Below, one piece after another: positions 15,653 through 23,200 of a stretch of 37,827 bases of DNA (its first letter is position 1; each line of letters starts with the position of its first letter). Origin of the DNA: Fidelibacterota bacterium TCS56 (lineage in GTDB: Bacteria > Fidelibacterota > Marinisomatia > Marinisomatales > TCS56); the NCBI GenBank assembly GCA_001577055.1, contig LSCG01000007.1, forward strand, positions 1-37,827, in the 5' to 3' direction. A model generated the notes under the pieces. That model was not told where the DNA came from, did not search any database, and saw only the letters and a list, made by a program, of their open reading frames with translations. A program made the translations under genes and the position numbers.

Positions 15653-16969
15653 TTATTTCAGGTATGGTTTCATTACGTCCGGCAGATTGGGACGGCCAAC
15701 CTCCTGCAAGTCGTAAGTCACTCTGACGGATGGTTGCTTGATTTGGCACACCCGACGCAGATCAATGGGAGTTCCAATAATTACCACGTCACAATCGACT
15801 TTGGCGATAGTGGTTTCCAGGTCCTTCATCTGCTGATCGCCATAACCCATAGCCGGCAGTACCAGACCGATTTCCGGGTATTTCTCGTAGGTTTCGGTAA
15901 TGGAACCGACGGTGTATTCCCGGGGATCCACCACATCGGCGGCACCGAATTTTTCGGCGGCTACCGTACCGGCGCCGTATTTCATTTCGCCGTGGGTCAA
16001 GGTCGGGCCATCTTCCACTACCAGAGCGGTTTTACCCAGGATCAGATCCGGATCTTCCACTGCTATCGGTGAGGCGGCATCCACGATTACGGCCTTGGGA
16101 TTGGCCTGGCGGATATTCCAGCGCACCTCTTCAATATAGTCTGAGTCGGCGGTGTCGATTTTGTTAATCACAACCACATCCGCCAACAGCAGGTTGGTTT
16201 CACCGGGGTAGTAAGTTAATTCGTGTCCCGGGCGATGGGGATCGGCTACCACGATGTACAGATCGCACTGGTAGAAGGGCAGGTCATTATTCCCACCGTC
16301 CCACAGTATTACGTCAGCTTCTTTCTCGGCTTCGCGCAGAATGGCTTCATAGTCTACACCGGCATAAATGATAGTGCCCGTATTGATATGGGGTTCGTAC
16401 TCTTCCATTTCTTCAATGGTGCATTTGTTATTCTTCAAATCATCAATGGAAGCGAAGCGCTGGACTTTCTGGGCAGCCAGATCACCATAGGGCATGGGGT
16501 GTCGAATGGCAGCTACTTTTTTTCCGGCCTGTTTCAGGATTTCGGCCACCCGGCGGGTAGTCTGGCTTTTACCACAACCGGTACGTACGGCGCCGATGCC
16601 GATTACCGGTTTGGTCGATTTAACCATGGTTGGTTCGGCACCCAATAGTTTAAAATGGGCACCAGTGGCGTTAACCCACGAGGCCTTGTGCATTACCGAT
16701 TCGTGTGAAATATCGGAGTAGGCGAAGACAACTTCTTCTACGTCATGCCGGTCAACCAGTACTTCCAGATCACTCTCGTCGTGAATCGGAATACCGTTGG
16801 GATAGAGTTTACCCGCCAGTTCCGCCGGGTAAGTCCGGCCTTCAATGTCGGGTATCTGGGTGGCGGTAAAAGCCACTACTTCATATTGTTCGTTATCACG
16901 GTATAGTACATTAAAATTATGGAAATCGCGTCCGGCGGCTCCCATGATCAAGGTCTTGATTTTTTTCAT
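15653..16969 (-). CDS. COG2403 GTPase, cyclic 2,3-diphosphoglycerate synthetase-like
   Basis: Matches my recollection of the COG2403 family of predicted GTPases, related to archaeal cyclic 2,3-diphosphoglycerate synthetase. Residues 1-110 form a Rossmann-like N-terminal part (MKKIKTLIMGAAGRDFHNFN). A P-loop GAVRTGCGKSQTTR spans 126-139. ILWDGGNNDLPF looks like a Walker-B-type segment, and NKID (269-272) is the guanine-specificity motif. The C-terminal part contains MKYGAGTVAAEKFGAADVVDPREYTVGSI and TPIDLRR. At 438 aa it is the length I expect. Bacterial members have no settled function; cDPG synthesis should not be assumed. It lies 121 nt downstream of pruA and ends in its own terminator before sucCD. 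The ATG is 16969. Confidence 0.82.
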   Translation of the reverse strand: MKKIKTLIMGAAGRDFHNFNVLYRDNEQYEVVAFTATQIPDIEGRTYPAELAGKLYPNGIPIHDESDLEVLVDRHDVEEVVFAYSDISHESVMHKASWVNATGAHFKLLGAEPTMVKSTKPVIGIGAVRTGCGKSQTTRRVAEILKQAGKKVAAIRHPMPYGDLAAQKVQRFASIDDLKNNKCTIEEMEEYEPHINTGTIIYAGVDYEAILREAEKEADVILWDGGNNDLPFYQCDLYIVVADPHRPGHELTYYPGETNLLLADVVVINKIDTADSDYIEEVRWNIRQANPKAVIVDAASPIAVEDPDLILGKTALVVEDGPTLTHGEMKYGAGTVAAEKFGAADVVDPREYTVGSITETYEKYPEIGLVLPAMGYGDQQMKDLETTIAKVDCDVVIIGTPIDLRRVCQIKQPSVRVTYDLQEVGRPNLPDVMKPYLK

Positions 16970-16994
16970 TTTTATATCCTCTAATTCTTCGGTT

Positions 16995-17081
16995 TACTCA
17001 GTTTTTTCATTCGGGATGGCATCCTTGAATCATCGGTCTAGCAAAAGCCGAAGCCCTGTCGGAATGAGAGAATTCTGAGTA
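16995..17081. other. Structured 121-nt gap between pruA and the COG2403 gene
   Basis: Nested short inverted repeats bracket this gap: TACTCAG (16995-17001) with CTGAGTA (17075-17081), and TCATTC (17007-17012) with GAATGA (17062-17067). A GGGATGGCATCC segment inside resembles the REP-like arms at 20667-20699. It could be a folded leader, a weak terminator or a degenerate repeat; the evidence for any one is thin. Confidence 0.35.
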
Positions 17082-17090
17082 ACAGTTTGG

Positions 17091-18725
17091 TCATTTTTCA
17101 TCCATGAAGGGATAACGGTAATCGGTGGGTGGTACGAAGGTTTCTTTAATCGTCCGTTGACTGACCCAGCGCAGCAGGTTGAACATGGAACCGGCTTTAT
17201 CGTTGGTACCGGAAGCACGACTGCCACCGAAGGGCTGTTGGCCCACCACTGCTCCGGTAGGTTTGTCATTAATATAGAAATTACCTGCGGCATGCGTCAG
17301 GGCGGCGGAAGCTTCCACCACGGCCTGGCGGTCATCGGCGAAAACACAACCGGTGAGGGCGTAAGGAGAGGTGGAATCCACCAGTTTCAGTGTCTCAGCC
17401 CAATCCTTGGGATCGTACACATAGATGGTGAGTACCGGTCCGAAGATTTCCTCTTCCATGGTCTTGAAGATTGGATTGTTGGTCACGATAGTGGTCGGTT
17501 CGATAAAATAGCCCACCGAATCGTCGTAGTTACCGCCGGTGAGGATTTCAGCATCCTTGGAGTTTTTGGCATAATCGATGTAACTGGTGATCGATTCGTA
17601 GGCGGCTTTATCAATTACCGCATTCATGAAATTGGTAAAATCCTGCGGGTCGCCCAGCTTAATTGTTGCTACCTGGTTAGTGTATTTTTCCTTCACTTCA
17701 CCCCAAAGAGTAGCCGGAATGTATGCACGGGAGAGAGCTGAACATTTCTGTCCCTGATATTCGAAGGCTCCGCGCACCATTGCAGTCACCAGGCCGTCCA
17801 CATCGGCCGATTCGTGGGCGATACAGAAATCTTTGCCACCGGTTTCACCGACAATTCGGGGGTAGGTGCGGTAATTGGCAATATTGTTGCCCAGAGTCTG
17901 CCACATACTTTGGAAAACACTGGTGGAACCGGTGAAATGAATACCGGCCAGGTGTTGGCTTTCCAGCACCACCGGACCAACCTGGGAACCAGGGCCGGGA
18001 ATAAAATTGATCACGCCATCGGGTAAGCCGGCTTTCTTGAACATCTCCATCAGAAACCAGGCTGGATAGACGGCACTGGAGGCCGGTTTCCACAACGCCA
18101 CATTACCCATGAGGGCCGGGGCTGTGGGTAAATTGCCGGCAATGGAAGTGAAATTGAAGGGTGTTACGGCAAAGATAAAACCTTCCATGGGACGGTGTTC
18201 CACCATATTCCATATGCCATTGGGTGAGTATGGGGGCTGCTGCTCGTAAATCTCCTGGGCGTACCAGGCATTGAAGTTGAAGAAGTCGATTAACTCGCAG
18301 GCCGAATCGATCTCGGCCTGGAAAGCGTTCTTGCTCATGTTCAGCATGGTGGCGGCGTTGATTGTATCACGGTAAGGACCGGCCAGCAGGGTAGCCATGC
18401 GTTGGAAGATCGCCACCCGGCTTTCCCAGGGCATTTTTGACCAGCTTTGCCAGGCCTGCTGAGAGGCTTCAATCGCCTGGGCCACTTCGGCTTTTCCCGC
18501 CTGATGATAGTGGGCCAGCACATGTTTATGATTATGGGGAATCACACATTCCGCCATTTTACCGGTGCGGACTTCCTGTCCACCGATAATCAGGGGAATC
18601 TCAATCTCAGAGGCTTTAAGTTCGGCAATCCGGGTTTTAAGAGCGGTTTTTTCAGGGGAACCGGGAGCATAAGACTTGATTGGCTCGTTAACCGCTTTAG
18701 GAACAGAAACTTTAATATTGGGCAT
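17091..18725 (-). CDS. pruA: L-glutamate gamma-semialdehyde (1-pyrroline-5-carboxylate) dehydrogenase
   Basis: Oxidises glutamate-gamma-semialdehyde/P5C to glutamate with NAD+, the second step of proline catabolism. ALDH hallmarks are GETGGKDF (catalytic-site Glu294), GQKCSALSR (nucleophile Cys328), FTGSTSVF and the C-terminal QQPFGGSRASGTNDKAG with LLRWVSQRTIKE, characteristic of the stand-alone P5CDH group (TIGR01236). From ATG 18725 it has 544 aa. The track opens at 18758, but only ATG 18725 has a strong Shine-Dalgarno (TGGAGGCGCC). No proline dehydrogenase (putA/prodh) gene lies in the window, so its partner must be elsewhere. Confidence 0.94.
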   Translation of the reverse strand: MPNIKVSVPKAVNEPIKSYAPGSPEKTALKTRIAELKASEIEIPLIIGGQEVRTGKMAECVIPHNHKHVLAHYHQAGKAEVAQAIEASQQAWQSWSKMPWESRVAIFQRMATLLAGPYRDTINAATMLNMSKNAFQAEIDSACELIDFFNFNAWYAQEIYEQQPPYSPNGIWNMVEHRPMEGFIFAVTPFNFTSIAGNLPTAPALMGNVALWKPASSAVYPAWFLMEMFKKAGLPDGVINFIPGPGSQVGPVVLESQHLAGIHFTGSTSVFQSMWQTLGNNIANYRTYPRIVGETGGKDFCIAHESADVDGLVTAMVRGAFEYQGQKCSALSRAYIPATLWGEVKEKYTNQVATIKLGDPQDFTNFMNAVIDKAAYESITSYIDYAKNSKDAEILTGGNYDDSVGYFIEPTTIVTNNPIFKTMEEEIFGPVLTIYVYDPKDWAETLKLVDSTSPYALTGCVFADDRQAVVEASAALTHAAGNFYINDKPTGAVVGQQPFGGSRASGTNDKAGSMFNLLRWVSQRTIKETFVPPTDYRYPFMDEK

Positions 18726-18850
18726 GGCGCCTCCACAGCTAAAATTGGCGTTAAACAAAGTTTTAGAGCCTCAAAATTTACCGGTCGCAAAATCTGATAA
18801 GCAAGGCAGATCGGAGCCTCATGAAGGCTGAGGTTAAGGCAAAGGCTGAG

Positions 18851-19819
18851 TTAATCACTGCATTGGTTAAGTTCATCGAGGATCGTCAGCATGGCAGATA
18901 AATCAGGCGCAGTAACCAGCCGCTGGCGGTAATCGGCGGCTCCCGAAAAACCTTTGAAATACCAGCCAAAATGCTTGCGCATGAGATTAATCCCCGTATG
19001 TTCCCCACGATAATCCACCTGCATTTCCAGGTGGCGGCGACAGGTGGCGACTTTTTGCTTTAACGATGGTTGTTCGAATGATTCACCGGTGAAATGTGAG
19101 GCCAATTCGGTGAAAATAAAGGGATTTCCCAATGCTCCCCGGCCGATCATTACACCGTCGCAATTGGTTTCATCCAGCATCCGACGCAGGTCATTCGCAT
19201 CGTCAATATCACCATTTCCGATTACGGGAATATTTACAGCCGATTTTAATTCACTGATCAGTGACCAGTCCGCCCGGCCGGAATATCCCTGCTTGGTAGT
19301 GCGCGGATGGAGGGTTATGGCTTTAACGCCTTGCTGCTCCAGGCGTTGACCCGCTTCTGGTACCACGATGGAAAATTGATCCCAGCCCGCACGCATTTTG
19401 GCCGTCACCGGAATATGAGGAACCGCCTCCACCACGGCCCGGGTCGAATCATCCAGAAGGCAGAGATCACGGAGAGCAGCCGAGCCGGCGCCGCGTTTGG
19501 TCACTTTAGGAACTGGACAGCCATAATTTATGTCAATAATGTCCGGTTCAAATCGCTCGGCAATCAGGCGGGCGGCGTCAGCCATCACTAGGGGATCATC
19601 ACCGAATATCTGGATACCCATGGGTCGTTCCTCCGTGGTGAAACGCATCATTCCCAGGGTTTTGGCATTCTCACGGATGATGCCGTGGGCGGAAACAAAT
19701 TCTGAATAAACCACCGCGGCGCCCTGCTCCTTGCACAATATCCGGAACGGGTAATCGGTGACCCCGGCCATAGGCGCCAGGAAAACGGGAACAGGGATGT
19801 TCAGATTACCGATTTTCAC
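18851..19819 (-). CDS. dusB: tRNA-dihydrouridine synthase, DusB type
   Basis: FMN- and NADPH-dependent reduction of uridine to dihydrouridine in the tRNA D-loop region. Motifs are the N-terminal FLAPMAGVTDYPFR, the catalytic Cys101 in DINYGCPVPKV, the FMN phosphate-binding IGNGDI and DGVMIGRGALGNP, and the C-terminal MRKHFGWYFKGF typical of DusB/NifR3. It has 322 aa. The start is GTG 19819, 3 nt after the stop of the GNAT gene with no clear Shine-Dalgarno, suggesting coupled translation. Subclass DusB is by overall likeness. Confidence 0.93.
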   Translation of the reverse strand: MKIGNLNIPVPVFLAPMAGVTDYPFRILCKEQGAAVVYSEFVSAHGIIRENAKTLGMMRFTTEERPMGIQIFGDDPLVMADAARLIAERFEPDIIDINYGCPVPKVTKRGAGSAALRDLCLLDDSTRAVVEAVPHIPVTAKMRAGWDQFSIVVPEAGQRLEQQGVKAITLHPRTTKQGYSGRADWSLISELKSAVNIPVIGNGDIDDANDLRRMLDETNCDGVMIGRGALGNPFIFTELASHFTGESFEQPSLKQKVATCRRHLEMQVDYRGEHTGINLMRKHFGWYFKGFSGAADYRQRLVTAPDLSAMLTILDELNQCSD

Positions 19820-19822
19820 AGA

Positions 19823-20281
19823 TCAATCGAAATCAAATTCGTACATCAGATAGTGTGATTCGGCCATCTTCAGCCTGGCATAACTGCGTTGAGCCGTCTG
19901 GTTGTCCAGATGAACATACAGGCGTATCCCGCATACATCGCCCTGTTTTTCAGCCAGATTCAACACGTGACGGTACATCCGGCGCAGATTTCCCCGGCGG
20001 CGATAGGCGGGAATGATATAGAGTGACTGAATCCACCAGTAATGCCGATTGCGCCAGTCTGACCACTCGCTGGTGATCATCAACTGTCCCACAACCTTGT
20101 TATCGCAACGTGCCACCAGGTAAAATCCGCGGCCTGAATCGGCAAAGACGGCTGCAACTCCGTCCGCCACAACTGATTGATCCAGATTCAGCCCCTCGGT
20201 TTCGTGAGCCATAGCTAAATTACCTCGGACTAAGGCCGGGATATCACTGTTCCGGGCAGTAGATATGGTCACATTATCCAT
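19823..20281 (-). CDS. GNAT-family N-acetyltransferase
   Basis: Single GNAT domain of 152 aa; the substrate is unknown. The N-terminal VTISTARNSDIPALVRGNLAMAHETEGL is a typical first strand and helix. The acetyl-CoA site lies around YIIPAYRRRGNLRRMYRHVL, an Arg-rich variant of the usual R/Q-x-x-G-x-G/A loop. LYVHLDNQTAQRSYARLKM is the C-terminal motif. The track opens at ATG 20296, but ATG 20281 has AAGG at proper spacing while 20296 has none, so 20281 is preferred. It is divergent from rpmB and 3 nt ahead of dusB. Confidence 0.88.
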   Translation of the reverse strand: MDNVTISTARNSDIPALVRGNLAMAHETEGLNLDQSVVADGVAAVFADSGRGFYLVARCDNKVVGQLMITSEWSDWRNRHYWWIQSLYIIPAYRRRGNLRRMYRHVLNLAEKQGDVCGIRLYVHLDNQTAQRSYARLKMAESHYLMYEFDFD

Positions 20282-20370
20282 AATCAACCTTTTCATTTGT
20301 GCTTTAAAAATTGGAGTGTAAATTTGCAGGCTTTTTTAGCCAAGAACAAAATAATTATCCGGAGTAAATA

Positions 20371-20607
20371 ATGAGCAGAGTATGCGACGTGACCGGTAAG
20401 AAACCGCTGTATGGCAATAACGTCAGCCACGCTCACAATAAATCCCGCCGCCGGTTTAATATCAATCTGCAGAAGAAACGCTTCTGGCTGCCGGATGAAA
20501 AACGTTTTGTAACCCTGACCGTTTCCACTCAGGGTATGCGTCTGATTGACAAAAAAGGCATCCGTCGGGTCGTCAACGAAATGCGGGCGGCCGGGAAGAA
20601 AATTTAA
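20371..20607 (+). CDS. rpmB: 50S ribosomal protein L28
   Basis: Large-subunit ribosomal protein of 78 aa, starting [34 protein letters not shown], the characteristic N-terminus, and ending with [15 protein letters not shown]. It has a single Cys, so this is the zinc-free (C-) form of L28, in contrast to the zinc-ribbon L32 in the same window. GGAG lies about 8 nt before the ATG. It stands alone, without the common rpmG partner, and is followed by a strong terminator. Confidence 0.96.
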   Translation: MSRVCDVTGKKPLYGNNVSHAHNKSRRRFNINLQKKRFWLPDEKRFVTLTVSTQGMRLIDKKGIRRVVNEMRAAGKKI

Positions 20608-20630
20608 CTGACAGCAATATTTAAGTGATG

Positions 20631-20657
20631 AAAAATCCGCCGATTGGCGGATTTTTT
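20631..20657 (+). terminator. Intrinsic terminator of rpmB
   Basis: AAATCCGCC-GATT-GGCGGATTTTTT is a perfect GC-cored stem with a 4-nt loop and a T-run, starting 24 nt after the rpmB stop codon. An A-run on the left arm means it may also work in the opposite direction. Confidence 0.9.
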
Positions 20658-20666
20658 ATTAGAATC

Positions 20667-20699
20667 AGGGATGCCATCCCGCGAAGGGATGGCATCCCT
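20667..20699. repeat. REP-like inverted repeat GGGATGCCATCCC/GGGATGGCATCCC (copy 1)
   Basis: Two 14-nt arms pair perfectly around the loop GCGAA, directly after the rpmB terminator. A degenerate relative of the same family lies at 21875-21905, so two members bracket the accessory strip. Both include the GCGAAGGGATG segment. Structure seen directly; REP identity is inferred. Confidence 0.7.
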
Positions 20700-20717
20700 T
20701 TTATATACAATAGGTTA

Positions 20718-20852
20718 AAACCATTGAAATGGTTTCGCTAGGGTTTGAGTTGTTCTCTATCTGTTTATGATAATCGTTAGTATTGGTAATAGCCCACGAT
20801 TTTAATCGTGGGTCATGAATGCGTTAACAAATGGTGAACCGTTTTAACGGTT
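20718..20852. repeat. Cluster of three AT-rich palindromes
   Basis: Three hairpins follow one another: AAACCATT-GA-AATGGTTT (20718-20735), CCCACGATT-TT-AATCGTGGG (20793-20812) and AACCGTT-TT-AACGGTT (20837-20852). Stems are 7-9 bp, all perfect, with 2-nt loops. No ORF runs through them. The arrangement is like a composite REP/BIME element. Confidence 0.65.
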
Positions 20853-20906
20853 TATTTTTCCGGAAATTTGGAGGTTACCGATGATTGTATTCCTTAGTCA
20901 GGAAAG

Positions 20907-20936
20907 CGTAGGGTCGTTTCGCGAAACGACCCTACG
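20907..20936. repeat. Perfect 30-nt palindrome without loop
   Basis: CGTAGGGTCGTTTCG joined directly to CGAAACGACCCTACG: 15 bp each way with no mismatch and no spacer. It lies in the non-coding strip after rpmB, 54 nt downstream of the three AT-rich hairpins. Candidates are a REP-type mobile repeat, a protein-binding operator or a recombination site. Only the symmetry is certain. Confidence 0.75.
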
Positions 20937-21083
20937 AATGAATTGCACGCAACGGACACTTATTCCGCTGCTAAATTTTGGTTATTCTAATAATTCATAT
21001 TTTGCACATACACTACACCAATTATGGTCCACCAATGAATTAATAATTGCACAATCTGCTAATAATTATTAAACTTCTATGAA

Positions 21084-21127
21084 ACAGCCGGAAGCAATAG
21101 TGTTCTTTGCTATTGTTCACCGGCTGT
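21084..21127. repeat. Long imperfect hairpin ACAGCCGG...CCGGCTGT
   Basis: Outer arms ACAGCCGG/CCGGCTGT (8 bp) and inner arms CAATAG/CTATTG (6 bp) enclose a 9-nt loop. Symmetric and without a T-run, it lies just upstream of the orphan open frame. It may be a terminator remnant, an attachment-like repeat or an mRNA 5' structure. Confidence 0.5.
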
Positions 21128-21135
21128 TGTGCTAA

Positions 21136-21414
21136 CATAACAAATATCTTGGCAGGGCAAGAAAATATTCCCATTTTCGCGCCCATTGGTTCTGGGATCG
21201 CTATCGATGGAAGAAATGGTCCAGACGCGTAAAGAATTATGTAATGAATGAAAATAAGGAGGAATATATATTTGAGTGGGATTATTATGAAGGTGCAAAT
21301 CCTGATTGGGTTACGCCAACCGAGTCGGAAGCTGAGGACAGAATTGACGAGGTCTCAAATTGGCGATTTGTTTTTTTCAACTCCAATCCAGATGGAAATA
21401 CTATAGAACCTTAA
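21136..21414 (+). pseudogene. Orphan open frame, probable 3' remnant of an unknown gene
   Basis: An uninterrupted frame of 92 codons ends at TAA 21414, but it has no ATG, GTG or TTG near its 5' end; the first ATG is at 21244 and would leave only 56 aa without a good Shine-Dalgarno. The N-terminal part is rich in aromatic and basic residues (RKYSHFRAHWFWDRYRWKKWSRRVKNY), and the C-terminal part is acidic (EYIFEWDYYEGANPDW, ESEAEDRIDEV). I recognise no family. It stops 12 nt before the lipoprotein gene, in the same direction, so the two may once have been one operon. AT-rich composition and the missing 5' end suggest a transferred, truncated gene; a short intact gene from 21244 is the alternative. 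Confidence 0.4.
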
Positions 21415-21426
21415 GCCGGAGTTTAT

Positions 21427-21849
21427 ATGAATTTTCCTAGATTTGTTTGGTTATCATTATTGATATTGATTGGTTGCAGTATCAAGGAAGAAACCACGAT
21501 TACCTGCATGGTAAATAACCAATCAATAACTGACGTAACGGTCGAATACAAGGAGACAACGGCAGATTCTGCCACAGTAGTTGGTGTTAATTCTGGCTAT
21601 GTATTCAAAGTGTTTCGTAACAGTTTTGAAGGCAAATTGTCCGAACCGGATAAGGATGAATTTCGCGAATTGGGTGATTACCTGAAAATTTTTGCAGATG
21701 ACTCATTAATCATTGATGAAACGCCGTTAAACAAGGACAATTGGGTGTTAACCTATTCAGGCCAAGGCGCTTTTATGAGCGAGGTCACTTATTCATTCCA
21801 TTATGTATTTTATGTGACCGATTCATTGATCACTGCGAATATGCCTTAG
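21427..21849 (+). CDS. Small lipoprotein of unknown function
   Basis: A 140-aa protein whose N-terminus MNFPRFVWLSLLILIGCS is a lipoprotein signal peptide with lipobox LIGC, so it should be anchored to a membrane after cleavage before Cys17. The rest is predicted soluble and beta-rich (TTITCMVNNQSITDVTVEYKE, VLTYSGQGAFMSEVTYSFHYVFYVTDSLI); no family is recognised. CGGAG stands about 6 nt before the ATG. It is more AT-rich than its neighbours and flanked by REP-like repeats, pointing to an accessory gene. An immunity-type partner of the upstream frame is conceivable, but nothing in the sequence demonstrates it. Confidence 0.75.
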   Translation: MNFPRFVWLSLLILIGCSIKEETTITCMVNNQSITDVTVEYKETTADSATVVGVNSGYVFKVFRNSFEGKLSEPDKDEFRELGDYLKIFADDSLIIDETPLNKDNWVLTYSGQGAFMSEVTYSFHYVFYVTDSLITANMP

Positions 21850-21874
21850 GAAAAGGTATTGATTATGGTGCGAA

Positions 21875-21905
21875 GGGATGCTGTCCCTCGCAGGGATTGC
21901 ATCCC
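21875..21905. repeat. REP-like inverted repeat (degenerate copy 2)
   Basis: GGGATGCTGTCCCT and AGGGATTGCATCCC pair around CGC with a two-base mismatch. Arms and preceding GCGAA match the family of the perfect copy at 20667-20699. It lies directly after the small lipoprotein gene. Confidence 0.65.
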
Positions 21906-21914
21906 TTTAATAAG

Positions 21915-21943
21915 AAAAGGCCTGCCAACCGGCAGGCCTTTTT
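21915..21943 (-). terminator. Terminator of the dcw operon (after ftsZ), likely bidirectional
   Basis: AAAAGGCCTGCC-AACC-GGCAGGCCTTTTT: a perfect 12-bp stem with a 4-nt loop, ending in a T-run on the plus strand and in TTTT on the minus strand. It lies 21 nt after the ftsZ stop codon, so it should end the long dcw transcript, and from the other side it can end the lipoprotein transcript. Confidence 0.88.
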
Positions 21944-21963
21944 GCATCCATGTAAGAGCGCGG

Positions 21964-23166
21964 TTATTTATGTTGCTGCCGCACGAAGGCCGGAATCTCC
22001 AGGTCGCCGCCATCGAATAATGACGGTTTGCTGTCATCAAAGACAAACTTGGTTTTGTCTTTCGCCGCCGTTGGAATCGCTGGAGATTTGGACGATTGTT
22101 TCTGGCTGATTAATGGCATGTCCAGGGACTCGGCATAAGCCGGGGTGCGGGTCGGAAGGCGCTCAGCTTCTTCCTTGGCGGTAGAGCGGGTTTCCTCAAC
22201 GAAATCCGGTTGGGAAAATCCCGTGGCAATAACAGTAACGCGTATCTCTTCCGCCATGGCCGGGTCGATGACAGCGCCGAAAATGATATTGGCATCCTGG
22301 CCGGCTTCTTCGAAAATGATCGAGGTGGCTTCGTCAACTTCCAGCAGGGTCAGGTCCGGGCCACCGGTGATATTAACCAGCACACCCCGGGCGCCACTGA
22401 TCTGGGCGCTGTCCAGCAGGGGACTTGAGATAGCCTGCTGCGCGGCCAGCACCGCCCGTTCTTCGCCGCTGGCGATGCCCGTTCCCATGATGGCCTCACC
22501 CATATTTTTCATAATCGTTTCCACATCGGCAAAATCCAGATTGATTAATCCATGAACATTGATCAGATCGGAGATTCCTTTAACCGCCTGATGCAATGTG
22601 GAATCGGCGGTTTTGAAGGCTTCCATTACCGTCGTGGATTTATCGACAATGGACATCAATTTCTGATTGGGAATCACAATCGTGGTATCGCAGGCTTTAC
22701 GCAGCTCGGTGATACCGCCGCTGGCACGATTCATCCGTTTGGGACCCTCAAAATTAAAGGGCAAGGTGACGATACCTACCGTCAGAATTCCTTTCTCCCG
22801 GGCCAGTTGGGCCACCATGGGCGCCGCTCCGGTGCCGGTGCCCCCGCCCATGCCGGCGGTAATAAATACCATGTCGATTTCTTCCAGCAGCGCTTCCACC
22901 GCTTCCTTGTCGGTCTCGATCGCTTCCCGTCCGACTTCCGCTTGGGCGCCGGCTCCCAGACCTTTGGTCAGGCTTTTCCCAATCTGGATTTTGTGCGATG
23001 CGGCGTTATTTTCCAAATCCTGAGCATCGGTATTGATGGCGATGAAATCCACTCCGTGCATACCGGCCTGGATCATCCGATTGATGGCGTTGCCACCAGC
23101 GCCCCCGACACCGATGACCTTCAACTTTGCTTTCTGCTCTGCTAAGTAGTCAAATTCAAACAACAT
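21964..23166 (-). CDS. ftsZ: Cell division protein FtsZ
   Basis: Tubulin-like GTPase that polymerises into the Z-ring. The GTP-binding signature [10 protein letters not shown] is at 107-116, the glycine loop GVGGAGGNA near 19-27, and the T7 synergy loop NLDFADV at 209-215, supplying the catalytic Asp. After residue about 320 comes a variable linker, then the conserved C-terminal peptide [11 protein letters not shown] that binds FtsA. At 400 aa it is normal. The ATG 23166 has AAAGGAG upstream. It follows ftsA by 34 nt, the only real gap in the dcw operon, which leaves room for separate control of FtsZ dosage. Confidence 0.98.
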   Translation of the reverse strand: MLFEFDYLAEQKAKLKVIGVGGAGGNAINRMIQAGMHGVDFIAINTDAQDLENNAASHKIQIGKSLTKGLGAGAQAEVGREAIETDKEAVEALLEEIDMVFITAGMGGGTGTGAAPMVAQLAREKGILTVGIVTLPFNFEGPKRMNRASGGITELRKACDTTIVIPNQKLMSIVDKSTTVMEAFKTADSTLHQAVKGISDLINVHGLINLDFADVETIMKNMGEAIMGTGIASGEERAVLAAQQAISSPLLDSAQISGARGVLVNITGGPDLTLLEVDEATSIIFEEAGQDANIIFGAVIDPAMAEEIRVTVIATGFSQPDFVEETRSTAKEEAERLPTRTPAYAESLDMPLISQKQSSKSPAIPTAAKDKTKFVFDDSKPSLFDGGDLEIPAFVRQQHK

Positions 23167-23200
23167 GGATGCACTCCTTTGATTAGTATGATAATTATCT

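Larger units (their letters stand above)
20853..21135. other. Non-coding accessory spacer with palindromes
   Basis: No supported gene. The 63-aa track ORF at 20881-21072 is created by reading through the 30-nt perfect palindrome and has no Shine-Dalgarno match or recognisable domain; I do not call it. Base composition turns AT-rich from about 20940. It contains the palindrome at 20907-20936 and a long hairpin at 21084-21127, listed separately. Confidence 0.5.

Noticed and set aside
20881-21072. 63-aa plus-strand ORF in the accessory strip
   Set aside because: It reads straight through the 30-nt palindrome, and its peptide resembles no family; GGAGG upstream is present by chance spacing but the frame looks non-coding.
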